Positions 10,863-19,737 of a stretch of 64,000 nt of DNA are shown here, piece after piece (the first letter of the stretch is position 1; every line of letters begins with the position of its first letter). The notes beneath the pieces are model-generated. The model was not told where the DNA came from. It made no database searches and was given only the letters and a program-made list of their open reading frames with translations. The position numbers were made by a program, and so were the translations under genes. The DNA comes from Hyphomicrobiales bacterium (GTDB lineage Bacteria > Pseudomonadota > Alphaproteobacteria > Rhizobiales > Rhizobiaceae), in contig JAPLOZ010000092.1 in NCBI GenBank assembly GCA_026400435.1, positions 1 through 64,000 on the forward strand. Direction: 5' to 3'.

Positions 10863-11860
10863 GCCGCCCGCGGCGACCCGCGCTTTGTCGCCGGCTTGGG
10901 CAGTTCGCCAACCTCGCGCCTGGGGCGCCGCGCCGGTATCGACAGGTAGAAGATGCGCTTCTGCTCGGCGCGCCCACGCGACACCGAATCCAGAATGAGC
11001 CCGGTGACGATCATCATGGCGGAGAACATCAGCAGGCCGAGCGAAAGCACCCATGTCGGCATGCGGGGCACCAGGCCCGTCGCCGCGTATTCGATGAGGA
11101 TCGGCGTCATCAGGGCCATGCTGACCAGCGCGAAAAAGGCAGCTATTGCGCCGAAGAAGCGCATCGGCCGCGTCTCCTTTGCAAGCATGGCGAACATCCA
11201 GAGGATTTTCGCGCCATCCTTGTAGGTAGAGAGCTTCGAGGAAGATCCCTCCGGGCGCCGGCCGTAGTCGAGCGCGATTTCGGTGACTGGCAGCTTGAGC
11301 TGGGAGGCGTGGACCGACATTTCGGTTTCGATCTCGAAACCGCCCGACACCGCCGGGAAGCTTTTCACGAAGCGGCGCGAAAATGCCCGGTAACCGGAAA
11401 AGATGTCGCTGAAGTCGCGTCCGAACATGCGTTTGTAGAGCCCGTTGAACAGGCGGTTGCCGAATGCGTGGCCGGCGCGGCCGGCGTCGTCGGTGACGCC
11501 GCGGCGGGTGCCCACCGCCATGTCGGATTGGGCCGTCAGCAGCACATTGATAAGCTGCGGCGCGTCTTCGGGCGCGTAGGTGCCGTCGCCATCGACCATC
11601 AGATAGACGTCGGCTTCGACGTCCGCGAACATGCGCCGGACCACGTTGCCCTTGCCCTGGCGGGCCTCGCGGATGACGATGGCGCCCGCGGCGCGCGCCC
11701 TGAGCGCGGTCAGATCGCTCGAGTTGTTGTCATAGACATAGATCGACGCGGACGGCAGCGTCGCGCGGAAGCGCGAAACGACGTCGCCGATCGTCTGCTC
11801 CTCGTTGTAGCAGGGGATGAGGATTGCGACGGCAAGGTCGTCGAGAGGGCCGTGGTTCAT
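10859..11860 (-). CDS. GT2 family polyprenyl-phosphate glycosyltransferase-like protein
   Basis: A 333-aa enzyme with an N-terminal GT-A domain (VAILIPCYNEEQTIGDVV; donor motif VDGDGTYAPED around residues 90-100; FSGYRAFSRRF) and two C-terminal membrane helices near residues 240-310. This is the GtrB/DPM1-like layout: sugar transfer from a nucleotide donor to undecaprenyl phosphate on the cytoplasmic face. It is translationally coupled to the GtrA gene. A large membrane protein that may use the lipid-linked sugar is encoded divergently 110 bases away. The sugar transferred is unknown. Confidence 0.9.
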   Translation of the reverse strand: MNHGPLDDLAVAILIPCYNEEQTIGDVVSRFRATLPSASIYVYDNNSSDLTALRARAAGAIVIREARQGKGNVVRRMFADVEADVYLMVDGDGTYAPEDAPQLINVLLTAQSDMAVGTRRGVTDDAGRAGHAFGNRLFNGLYKRMFGRDFSDIFSGYRAFSRRFVKSFPAVSGGFEIETEMSVHASQLKLPVTEIALDYGRRPEGSSSKLSTYKDGAKILWMFAMLAKETRPMRFFGAIAAFFALVSMALMTPILIEYAATGLVPRMPTWVLSLGLLMFSAMMIVTGLILDSVSRGRAEQKRIFYLSIPARRPRREVGELPKPATKRGSPRAA

Positions 11861-11970
11861 GGTAATCTCCAGTGCCTGCGCCGGTGAAGCGTCGGCAAGT
11901 GCGGGCGCTTTACTATTTCTTGAAGCCGTTAAGGCTAGGTTTAGCCGGGCGCGAACTTCCGGAATTACTT

Positions 11971-13782
11971 ATGGCGAACGAGATGACGATGGCCGAACCA
12001 CGGTCCGGCTGGCGGACGTTCTGGCAAAGCGACCTGGTCAAGGCGGTTGCCGCGACGCTTGCCGTGCTGGCGATCGGGGCGGCAGGCGCATTGCGACAGC
12101 TCGCCGGCAACGCTGACAACGACAGCACGCTGCGGCTGGTCGAAGTGCGCGACCTTATCGCCGGACAGGGCTGGTTCGACCTGCATCAATACCGCATGGG
12201 ACTCGACGGCGGGCTGCTGATGCACTGGTCGCGGCTCGTCGATGCCCCGATCGCCGCGATCATTCTTGTCGTGCGCGCGATCACCGGATCTCAGGCAGCG
12301 GGCGAAACCGCCGCCCTGATCTTCTGGCCGCTGATCCTGTTCGGCATCGCGCTTTACCTGCTGCTGCGGATCGCGCGGTCGATCGGCGGCGAGGAGGCGG
12401 TGTTCCCGGCGCTCGTTCTGTCAACGGCCACGCTCTACTACGGCGGCGCCTTTGGCGCGGGTTCGCTCGACCACCACAACATCCAGCTCGTGCTGATGCT
12501 GGCCACGGTGTCCTTGCTGCTGCGGACTGGAGATGAACGGCGTTCTGCCGGGCTGGCCGGGCTCTGCTGTGTTTTGATGCTGGCCATCGGCATGGAGACG
12601 GTGCCCTACGTCGCGGCCGCCGGGCTGGCGGTGGGCGGCTGGTTCCTGGTCAAGGGCGAGGCGGCGGCCGGCGTCGCGGCGGCATTCGGCGCCGTCTTCG
12701 CGGCGGCGTCGGCTGTCGTATTCGTCGCGACGGTTCCGTCGATGCAATGGTGGGTGGCCTACTGCGACGCCTATTCCGTGGCGCAGTTCTCGCTTGGCGT
12801 CGTCGCGGGCGCAGGCCTCTGGGCGGTTGCCTCGATACCCGCGCTGCGCACTAGCCTCGCCAGGCGCGCGACCGCGCTGGCTTTGCTTGGCGTCACGGTG
12901 GGAGGCGTTGCAGCGGTCTGGTTTCCGCAGTGCCTGGGCGATCCCTATGCCGGCCTTCCGCTCATGCTGAGGAGCTATTGGCTCGATGCCGTCGACGAGG
13001 CGCAGCCGCTCTGGCGCTTGTTGGCGAGCGAGCCCGAAGCCGTCGCCGGCCATTATGCGACGGTGCTGATTGGCCTCGCCGTTCTGGGCTTGCGGATCCG
13101 CAAGGTTGGGCTGCGCCAGCAGGAAGTCCTGTTTGCCGTGATGCTGGGCGCGGCGCTCCTGGTCAGCATCTGGCAGGTGCGCGGCTCGCGCTTTTCGCTG
13201 CCGCTTGCATGCGTGCCTCTGGCGATCTGGGTGGCGCAATGGCGCCGCCGCGCCGCGACAGAGCCCGCAACGGTCACATCGCTCAAGATGGCCGGAGCGT
13301 GGATTGCTTCATTCAACGTCACATGGATCCTGGTTGCCATCGGCGTGTGGCACCTGTTCGCCCCTGCCGAGGCCAAGCAAGTGCTGGTCGCGGAAGAGTG
13401 CTACAAGCGGGCGGACTATGCCACATTGGCCGCGATGCCCGCAGGCAGGGTGCTGGTCATCTCCAATCTGGGCGCCTCGGTGCTGAGCAACACCGCGCAC
13501 AGCGTGCTTGCCGGCCCCTACCACCGCAACGTCGCGGGCAACCTGGCTGCACTGACCGCCTTCATGGGGTCGCCGGACGAGTCCGCCACCGTGGTAAGGG
13601 ACAACGGCATAGGACTTGTCGCCTTCTGTCCGGCAAACAACGAAACCAAGTTCCTGGCTAGCCGCGCGCCAAACGGCCTGCTTGCGGGAATGGTTGCAGG
13701 CAAGATTCCCGGCTGGCTCGCAATTGTTCCTGAAAGCAACGGCAAACCGCTGGCCGTGTATCGGGTCATCTTCACGCCCTGA
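11971..13782 (+). CDS. Polytopic GT-C-like membrane protein
   Basis: A 603-aa protein with about a dozen hydrophobic segments and a soluble C-terminal region after about residue 500. Near the N-terminus, just after the first helix, it carries DNDSTLRLVEVRDLI followed by MHWSRLVDAP. This acidic first-loop arrangement resembles GT-C glycosyltransferases and STT3-type oligosaccharyltransferases, which use lipid-linked donors in the periplasm. The frame opens at 11872, but the ATG at 11971 (MANEMTMAEP) is preferred because the earlier start lies against the divergent promoter. The neighbouring GT2/GtrA pair would supply a donor. Enzymatic function is inferred, not shown. Confidence 0.6.
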   Translation: MANEMTMAEPRSGWRTFWQSDLVKAVAATLAVLAIGAAGALRQLAGNADNDSTLRLVEVRDLIAGQGWFDLHQYRMGLDGGLLMHWSRLVDAPIAAIILVVRAITGSQAAGETAALIFWPLILFGIALYLLLRIARSIGGEEAVFPALVLSTATLYYGGAFGAGSLDHHNIQLVLMLATVSLLLRTGDERRSAGLAGLCCVLMLAIGMETVPYVAAAGLAVGGWFLVKGEAAAGVAAAFGAVFAAASAVVFVATVPSMQWWVAYCDAYSVAQFSLGVVAGAGLWAVASIPALRTSLARRATALALLGVTVGGVAAVWFPQCLGDPYAGLPLMLRSYWLDAVDEAQPLWRLLASEPEAVAGHYATVLIGLAVLGLRIRKVGLRQQEVLFAVMLGAALLVSIWQVRGSRFSLPLACVPLAIWVAQWRRRAATEPATVTSLKMAGAWIASFNVTWILVAIGVWHLFAPAEAKQVLVAEECYKRADYATLAAMPAGRVLVISNLGASVLSNTAHSVLAGPYHRNVAGNLAALTAFMGSPDESATVVRDNGIGLVAFCPANNETKFLASRAPNGLLAGMVAGKIPGWLAIVPESNGKPLAVYRVIFTP

Positions 13783-13917
13783 CAGGGCATTGCTGCACCG
13801 CTGACCCAAGGTAACCAGAATAAACGGGGATCAGTACAGTAAAACGGATCAGCGTCACTATTCCTAAACGGTTTGCTGCCAGATTGCTGTGAAAATACAA
13901 GAACAAGCAGGTTTCCG

Positions 13918-15267
13918 ATGCCTACCGTTTTTGCCAACGGCTATGTCGGCGCAGAGAGCCCTGAACTGGCTTACACCGACGTACTGACTGGCCTGGGCAA
14001 TATCCGTCGCTTCTACGACAAGGTCGAGCGCCTGATCGGCGAACGCGCCGACGACCCCGCGCCTTTCACGATAGGCATCCTTGATCTCGACGGGTTCAAG
14101 CCAATCAACGACCTGTTCGGCAGCAAGGCGGGAGACGACATACTGGTGCAGGTAGCCATGCGTCTGCGGGCGTCGATGGACGGACCCTCGACCGTGACGC
14201 GCATCGGCGCCGATGAGTTCGCGTTTCTCTATCCGCTGGTCTTCAGCGAAGAGGCCGCGGCCGAGAAATCGCGCATGCTGATCGAGATATTGTCCGCGCC
14301 CTACGATGTGGGCGAGCGCACCGCGAGACTGTCGGCTTCGGTGGGCTGCTCGCTGTTTCATCTCGGCGACGAGACCACGGAAGTTCTGATCCACAAGGCC
14401 GAAACCGCACTCTATCAGGCCAAGCGGTCGGGCCGTGGCCGGGTTGTGGTCTATACGCACGAGATGGAGGAGGCGGCAAAGCGGGTCACCCGGATCGAAC
14501 AGGCGCTGCGCCGCGCCGTCTCGGCCGGCGAGGTAGAGCCGCATTTCCAGCCGATCGTCGATCTGAAGACGCGTCGCACGGTGGGTTTCGAAACCCTGGC
14601 GCGATGGACCGACCGCGACCTTGGTTCGATTTCGCCGAGCGTATTCATTCCCATCGCCGAGGAACGCGGCATCATCGGCCCGATGTCGCAACTGGTGCTG
14701 CGCAAGGCGACCGAAGCGGCGCGCGACTGGCCGGCGCATCTGTTCCTGTCTTTCAATCTTTCGCCATCCCAGCTCGTCGACCAGAATACCGGCCTGCACA
14801 TTCTGGCGATCCTTGGGCGCAGCGGCATTGATCCGCGCCGCCTGGAGATCGAGATCACCGAGACCGGCCTGATGTCCGATCCTGCCTCCGCCGAGAAGAT
14901 TGTCCAGGATCTGCGCCGCTGCGGCATCCGTGTCTCGCTTGACGATTTCGGCACCGGCCAGTCGTCGCTCGGCCGGCTGCGCGAGTTTCATTTCGACAAG
15001 CTCAAGATCGACCGCACCTTTGTCGCCTCGCTGCTCGATGACCGGCCGGCACAACACATCATCCGCGCCATTCTTGCGATGTGCGAGGGCCTTGGCATGG
15101 ATGTCGTCGCCGAGGGCATCGAACAGGAAGCCCAGGCCGAGCGACTGGTGGAATTCGGCTGCCGTGGCGGGCAGGGGTACCTTTTCGGACGCCCGGTCGA
15201 TGCCGAATCGACCCTCGGCTATCTGCGCGACAGCTTCAGGGGCGCCCAGCGCGTCCGCACGATCTGA
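13918..15267 (+). CDS. GGDEF/EAL c-di-GMP signalling protein
   Basis: A 449-aa cytoplasmic protein with a GGDEF domain (about residues 15-175) followed by an EAL domain (about 195-445). The cyclase active site reads GADEF (97-101), departing from GGDEF, so cyclase activity is doubtful. The phosphodiesterase domain reads ETL in place of EAL (E225) but keeps the key residues: FNLSPSQL, the Glu of EITETGL, the DDFGTG loop, LKIDRTF and VVAEGIEQ. It probably hydrolyses c-di-GMP. No sensor domain or membrane helix precedes it. The ATG at 13918 is chosen over a TTG at 13873 in the same frame. Confidence 0.93.
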   Translation: MPTVFANGYVGAESPELAYTDVLTGLGNIRRFYDKVERLIGERADDPAPFTIGILDLDGFKPINDLFGSKAGDDILVQVAMRLRASMDGPSTVTRIGADEFAFLYPLVFSEEAAAEKSRMLIEILSAPYDVGERTARLSASVGCSLFHLGDETTEVLIHKAETALYQAKRSGRGRVVVYTHEMEEAAKRVTRIEQALRRAVSAGEVEPHFQPIVDLKTRRTVGFETLARWTDRDLGSISPSVFIPIAEERGIIGPMSQLVLRKATEAARDWPAHLFLSFNLSPSQLVDQNTGLHILAILGRSGIDPRRLEIEITETGLMSDPASAEKIVQDLRRCGIRVSLDDFGTGQSSLGRLREFHFDKLKIDRTFVASLLDDRPAQHIIRAILAMCEGLGMDVVAEGIEQEAQAERLVEFGCRGGQGYLFGRPVDAESTLGYLRDSFRGAQRVRTI

Positions 15268-15510
15268 GCGTCCCTTTCCCATTCAATTTTGCCGGCTTGA
15301 TTCCGCCACCTTCAGGGCAGGTTGCGACTGGCGCAACGATTTTAATGCACGCTCCTGTCTGGCATCGCGCGTCGCGGGCGGACGCCCAATTCAAACTTCC
15401 ACGGGGAACATATACTTGCTGGGGGCCAACAATTCTGACATCTGCCTGAGCGACCCGCATCAACCGGCATCAAATGCCGGCATCGAACCATCGGGCGGAA
15501 CGGAGCGACG

Positions 15511-16212
15511 ATGACGCCTTTCAGGCCGTTTCTCGTTGGACAGGAAATCGACCTAGCGCAATGCGCCCTGCTGCGCAGCGGGCAGACGCGCAACGTGCAC
15601 GAACACAGCGCTCTGCCCGGACTGTTGATCAAGACGCTGCAGCCTGGCCTGGTCGATGACGCTGGATACTTCAAAGCCTATCCGTGGTGGAAAAAAAGCC
15701 GTCCGCCGGGCGCCTACTTTGCATTTCTGCGGGAACTCGAAGAGTTCGTCGTTCTCTCCAGGAGACAATGGGGGCGCGATTTGCCGGGTCTCCTGCCCGT
15801 CGCCCGCATCAACGGGCTGGTCCAGACCAGCGCGGGACTAGGTCTCGTCGTGGAACGAATTTCGGACCCGCGGGGCGGGCTTGCCCCGACCATGATGGAG
15901 CTTGTATTGCGCGGTGAGCTGCTGCCGCGCCACGTCTTGGCGATGGATCGGTTCCTCAAGCGTTGCAGCCAATTGCACATCGTGTTCGGCGACATGACGG
16001 CCAACAACATCGTCTATTCCGAAAGCCGCGATCCCGCCGGCGAGTTCGTCGCGGTCGACGGATTTGGCGAGAAGGCCTCCGTGCCCGTCCACCGCTGGAG
16101 CAAGGCGATCAACGATCGCAAGATCGCCCGTGTACGCGGCCGCATGCTTTCCATGGTGCCGCACGAACTGAGGCCGTCAGGCGAGATGGCAGGCGTCGAG
16201 CGGGTCGCTTGA
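15511..16212 (+). CDS. YrbL family (PhoP regulatory network) protein
   Basis: A 233-aa cytoplasmic protein resembling the YrbL family, which has a protein-kinase-like fold. It begins MTPFRPFLVGQEIDL and has a basic ATP-lobe segment ending VHEHSALPGLLIKTLQP with the candidate nucleotide-binding Lys. The catalytic-loop-like motif HIVFGDMTANNIVY is followed by FVAVDGFGEK, equivalent to the kinase DFG region. In enterobacteria yrbL is induced by PhoP and PmrA; its target is unknown. A 243-base gap with no recognisable signal separates it from the upstream GGDEF/EAL gene. Function beyond family membership is not known. Confidence 0.8.
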   Translation: MTPFRPFLVGQEIDLAQCALLRSGQTRNVHEHSALPGLLIKTLQPGLVDDAGYFKAYPWWKKSRPPGAYFAFLRELEEFVVLSRRQWGRDLPGLLPVARINGLVQTSAGLGLVVERISDPRGGLAPTMMELVLRGELLPRHVLAMDRFLKRCSQLHIVFGDMTANNIVYSESRDPAGEFVAVDGFGEKASVPVHRWSKAINDRKIARVRGRMLSMVPHELRPSGEMAGVERVA

Positions 16213-16270
16213 CGAAAGGGGCGCTTCTCCCGACAAGGTAGCCGAAACCTGCGATTCTGGGAAAACGCCG

Positions 16271-16609
16271 ATGAACCTGTGGGGCATGCTGTGGCTCGGC
16301 CTCGCCACCGTGATCTTCCTGCTGGCTGCGACAGTGGCCAAGTACTGGGCCATCGCGCCCCATGTCGGCAAGATCCTTCTCGCGCTGGTGCTCTATTCGT
16401 TGGGCAACCTCATCATGCTGAGACTGGTGCGCGATTTCGGCATGGCCTCGGCGTTCAGCCTGTCGGCCGTCATACAGCTTGTCGCGGTGAACCTGATTGC
16501 GCTTGTCTATTTCGGCGAGCGGCTCGGCCCTGTGCAGGGCGCCGGCGTCGTGCTGGCGGTTGTCGCGGTTGGCATGATCACGCTCGGGCCAGCCGCCGGC
16601 GGCCGCTGA
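16271..16609 (+). CDS. Small DMT/EamA-like membrane protein
   Basis: A 112-aa protein with four predicted membrane helices, the size and layout of a half DMT transporter or an SMR-like subunit. The last two helices are joined by YFGERLGPVQGAGVVLA, the loop with conserved Glu seen in EamA/DMT repeats. Such proteins work as dimers or with a partner. Transported compounds may include lipid-linked sugars or cationic drugs, but no substrate can be assigned. It starts 58 bases after the YrbL-like gene, and a PAP2 phosphatase follows 20 bases later, so the pair may act on an undecaprenyl- or lipid-related substrate. Confidence 0.75.
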   Translation: MNLWGMLWLGLATVIFLLAATVAKYWAIAPHVGKILLALVLYSLGNLIMLRLVRDFGMASAFSLSAVIQLVAVNLIALVYFGERLGPVQGAGVVLAVVAVGMITLGPAAGGR

Positions 16610-16629
16610 ACCGGCGGAGCGGAGGCGTC

Positions 16630-17352
16630 GTGACCCTGCGTTTTTGGGAAAGAATGCAATTCTCCGTGCTGCTCGCCGGCGTCGTTGTGGCGGGCGGTCT
16701 GTGGGGATTCATCGAAATGGCGGAAGTGGCGCGCGACGCGACCCCGCACGCGTTCGACACGCAAATCATGCTCGCTTTCCGCGAGGCCGGTCGCCCGGAC
16801 AATCCGGTTGGACCGCCCTGGCTGGAGGAGGCGGTGCGCGACATCACCAGTCTCGGCTCGATGGTCGTGCTTGTTCTGGTGACCGCGTCGGCTGTCTTCT
16901 ACCTGCTTTTGATCGGCTGGCGGCGTCAGGCGCTTGTGGTGCTCGTCGCGGTCGGTGGCGGACAGGCAATCTCCAGCCTCCTGAAGATCGGTGTCGATCG
17001 CCCGCGCCCCGACCTCGTTTCGCATCTCGTCAATGTCCAGACGCTTTCCTTCCCGTCGGGTCACGCCATGATGGCGGCCGTCACCTGGCTGACGCTCGGT
17101 TCCATGCTGGCCGGCATCGTACCCGGCAGGGCGAGCCGCATTTATGTCCTTTGCGTCGCAATTTTCGTGACGCTGCTGGTCGGTTTGTCGCGGGTCTATT
17201 TGGGGGTGCATTGGCCCTCCGATGTTCTTGCCGGCTGGTGCGCCGGATTTGCCTGGGCCATGCTCTGCTGGCTTGTCGCGCGCCATCTCGCGCCGGGGAC
17301 CGCCGCAAAGGCGCCGCTGGGATCAGCTCAAGACCAGAGAAGTGATGCTTGA
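16630..17352 (+). CDS. PAP2 family membrane phosphatase
   Basis: A 240-aa integral membrane phosphatase of the PAP2 (type 2 phosphatidic acid phosphatase) superfamily. All three active-site motifs are present: KIGVDRPRP, FPSGHAMM and SRVYLGVHWPSDVLAG. They surround several hydrophobic helices. Members dephosphorylate undecaprenyl diphosphate, phosphatidate or phosphatidylglycerol phosphate on the periplasmic side. The track merges this frame with an upstream open stretch from 16279; the GTG at 16630, preceded by a GGAGCGGAGG ribosome site, is the sensible start. It is probably co-transcribed with the preceding small membrane protein. Confidence 0.9.
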   Translation: MTLRFWERMQFSVLLAGVVVAGGLWGFIEMAEVARDATPHAFDTQIMLAFREAGRPDNPVGPPWLEEAVRDITSLGSMVVLVLVTASAVFYLLLIGWRRQALVVLVAVGGGQAISSLLKIGVDRPRPDLVSHLVNVQTLSFPSGHAMMAAVTWLTLGSMLAGIVPGRASRIYVLCVAIFVTLLVGLSRVYLGVHWPSDVLAGWCAGFAWAMLCWLVARHLAPGTAAKAPLGSAQDQRSDA

Positions 17353-17410
17353 AACATCAATATGAATTGAATATACATGCATACTGCAGACTCAGGCAGG
17401 AGCACGCGTC

Positions 17411-17668
17411 GTGATCACCGCCCAGCAGATGCGCGCCGCGCGAGCGCTCGCCGGTATCGACCAGAGGACGCTCGCCGAGCGTGCCGGTGTGTCGCTGCCG
17501 ACCATCCAGCGGATGGAAGCGAGCGAAGGTGTCGTTCGGGGCGTGGTCGATACGCTGATGAAGGTCATCAGCGCGCTGGACGAATCGGGCGTCGAACTGA
17601 TCGGCGCCAACCAGGCGAGCGCCGCTGGCGGCAGGGGCGTCCGCCTCAAGGCGCCGGCGTCCGGCTGA
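17411..17668 (+). CDS. XRE-family helix-turn-helix protein
   Basis: An 85-aa DNA-binding protein with a complete XRE/Cro-type helix-turn-helix: MITAQQMRAARALAGIDQRTLAERAGVSLPTIQRMEAS. The second half resembles the short tail of single-domain XRE regulators. The start is a GTG. It precedes a SulP transporter gene in the same direction by 42 bases. Upstream is an AT-rich stretch with near-palindromic ATATACATGCATA-like sequence that could be promoter or operator. It likely regulates itself and the transporter; that is inferred from position. Confidence 0.85.
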   Translation: MITAQQMRAARALAGIDQRTLAERAGVSLPTIQRMEASEGVVRGVVDTLMKVISALDESGVELIGANQASAAGGRGVRLKAPASG

Positions 17669-17710
17669 GGCTGCAAAACGGGGCGTGACGCCATCGGGCA
17701 CGCTCCGAAC

Positions 17711-19465
17711 GTGAAGTCAGTCGCGACGGCGACCGCCGACAGTTTGCCGACGATCCCGCCGCCTAGCGGTCAGTGTTGGATGGAAGCCTCGCCCACATTC
17801 CGGGAACTTTTCACGCCCAAGCTCGTCAGCGTGCTGCGCGAGGGCTATGGGCTGAAGCAGCTCCGCGCCGACGCCGTAGCCGGACTGACCGTCGCCATCG
17901 TTGCGCTGCCACTCTCGATGGCGATCGCCATCGCATCCGGCGTCTCGCCGGACCGCGGGCTCTACACCGCCATCGTTGGCGGCTTCCTTGTCTCGGCCCT
18001 CGGCGGCAGCAGGTTCCAGATCGGCGGACCGGCGGGCGCCTTCATCGTGCTGGTGGCCTCCACGGTTGCGCGGCACGGTCTGGACGGCCTCATCCTCGCC
18101 ACCATGATGTCGGGCGTGTTTCTCGTCGCCATCGGCTATCTCAGGCTCGGCACCTACATCAAATTCATCCCCTACCCGGTTACCGTCGGTTTCACCGCGG
18201 GCATAGCGGTCATCATCTTCGCCAGCCAGCTGAGCGAGTTGTTCGGCCTGTCGCTGGATGGCAAGGAACCGGGCGCACTTATCCCGAAGCTGAAGGCGCT
18301 CGCCGCCGCCTGGGGAACGTTCAATCCCTCGGCGATCCTGATCGCGCTGCTGACCGTGGTCATCATCGTCGGGCTGAAGCGTGCGCGGCCGTCATGGCCG
18401 GGCATGCTCTTTGCGGTGGCTGCCGCTTCGATTGCAACTGCGCTGCTGTCGCTTCCTGTCGAGACGATCGGGACCCGCTTCGGCGGCATACCGCGCACGC
18501 TTCCGTTCCCTGCCCTGCCTGCGTTCAACCTCGCGACCATGCAGGCGGTGCTGCCAGACGCCATCGCGTTCACCCTTCTGGGCGCAATCGAATCCCTGCT
18601 GTCGGCGGTCGTTGCCGACGGCATGACCGGGCGGCGGCATCGCTCCAATTGCGAACTGGTCGCGCAGGGTTTCGCAAACATAGGCTCGGCGCTGTTCGGC
18701 GGCATTTGCGTCACCGGAACCATCGCGCGCACGGCCACCAATGTGCGCTCCGGCGCCTACGGGCCGGTCTCGGGAATGCTGCATGCGACATTCCTGCTGC
18801 TGTTCATTCTGGTCGCCGCTCCATTAGCCAGCTACATACCGCTCGCCGCACTCGCCGGCGTGCTCGCCGTGGTTGCCTGGAACATGGTCGAGAAGACGGC
18901 TTTCGCCGCGCTTCTGCGCTCCTCGTGGGGCGACGCCCTCGTGCTGCTCGTCACCTTCGCGCTGGTCATCTTCCGCGACCTGACCGAAGGCATCGTCGTC
19001 GGCTTCGCGCTCGGTTCGCTCCTGTTCATCCATCGCATGTCGCAACAGGTCGCGATCGATGTTGGCCCAGCCGATGCCGCTGACGCCAGCGGCGACGAGC
19101 GCGTCGCCTACGATGCTTCCGTCTCCGCCGATCCGCAAACCGTTGTTTATCGCATCAGCGGCGCCTTCTTCTTCGGCTCGGCATCGACGGTCGCCAGCGT
19201 CCTCGACCGTATCGCCGACAGGTACAGGAATTTCGTACTCGACTGTTCGGGCGTGGCGTTTCTCGATTCCTCGGCCGCCAATGTGATCGAGAGCGCCGCG
19301 CGCAAGGCGGAGCGGGCCGGCTTGCGGCTCTTCATCGCAGGGGCTTCGCCGCAGGTCAGGCGCATGCTGTTTGCGCACGGCGTGCGGCCGCCGCATGTAC
19401 GCTACAAGACGACGGTCGCGGGCGCGCTGAAGCAGGTGCGCGGCGAGAGGTTGAAAGAAACATAG
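17711..19465 (+). CDS. SulP family anion transporter with STAS domain
   Basis: A 584-aa inner-membrane transporter of the SLC26/SulP family. After a cytoplasmic N-terminus, the membrane core starts at LRADAVAGLTVAIVALPLSMAIAIASG, the family signature in helix 1, and has about 11-14 helices ending near residue 440. The C-terminal STAS domain (about 465-575) contains DCSGVAFLDSSAANVIESA. Members carry sulfate, bicarbonate or dicarboxylates; the sequence does not distinguish these. The GTG start at 17711 is kept, but an ATG at 17780 (MEASPTFREL) is equally possible because neither has a strong ribosome site. Confidence 0.93.
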   Translation: MKSVATATADSLPTIPPPSGQCWMEASPTFRELFTPKLVSVLREGYGLKQLRADAVAGLTVAIVALPLSMAIAIASGVSPDRGLYTAIVGGFLVSALGGSRFQIGGPAGAFIVLVASTVARHGLDGLILATMMSGVFLVAIGYLRLGTYIKFIPYPVTVGFTAGIAVIIFASQLSELFGLSLDGKEPGALIPKLKALAAAWGTFNPSAILIALLTVVIIVGLKRARPSWPGMLFAVAAASIATALLSLPVETIGTRFGGIPRTLPFPALPAFNLATMQAVLPDAIAFTLLGAIESLLSAVVADGMTGRRHRSNCELVAQGFANIGSALFGGICVTGTIARTATNVRSGAYGPVSGMLHATFLLLFILVAAPLASYIPLAALAGVLAVVAWNMVEKTAFAALLRSSWGDALVLLVTFALVIFRDLTEGIVVGFALGSLLFIHRMSQQVAIDVGPADAADASGDERVAYDASVSADPQTVVYRISGAFFFGSASTVASVLDRIADRYRNFVLDCSGVAFLDSSAANVIESAARKAERAGLRLFIAGASPQVRRMLFAHGVRPPHVRYKTTVAGALKQVRGERLKET

Positions 19466-19468
19466 CCG

Positions 19469-19730
19469 CTAAGTAGGCCACGGCACTGTGAGGGTTCCGC
19501 TGGACGCGTCGAGCATTGCCTCAGCGCCGACCGGGGTCGGCAACCACATCTCGCCATGGCCGACCGGCAAGCCGCCCAGGATCGGCGCCCCGAGCATCCC
19601 CAGGTGGTCGCGCAGCAGGTCGATCACGGTCAAGCCGCCAGAACTTGGCTCGAAGCCGGTGAACTAGTGTGCTGGCAGGCGACAGGAAGCGCACCCTGTC
19701 GCCTGCTCTGAGCTTCGGCGGTATGAGCAC
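19469..19730 (-). pseudogene. LD-carboxypeptidase (peptidase S66) remnant with large internal deletion
   Basis: Read on the minus strand, the GTG at 19730 gives MLIPPKLRAGDRVRFLSPAST, the N-terminus of muramoyltetrapeptide LD-carboxypeptidases. After about 25 codons the frame breaks. In another frame the family's C-terminus follows, including LTVIDLLRDHLGMLGAPILG and LPVGHGEMWLPTP, ending in a stop. Only about 260 of the expected 900-1000 bases remain. The middle, including the catalytic Ser, Glu and His region, is gone. The head lies seven bases after the YiiX-like amidase gene, so the two were probably one cell-wall operon. Confidence 0.8.
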
Positions 19731-19737
19731 GGAGGGC

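Noticed and set aside
13864-15282. A 472-aa minus-strand ORF opposite the GGDEF/EAL gene
   Set aside because: Antisense shadow of a gene with recognisable catalytic motifs.
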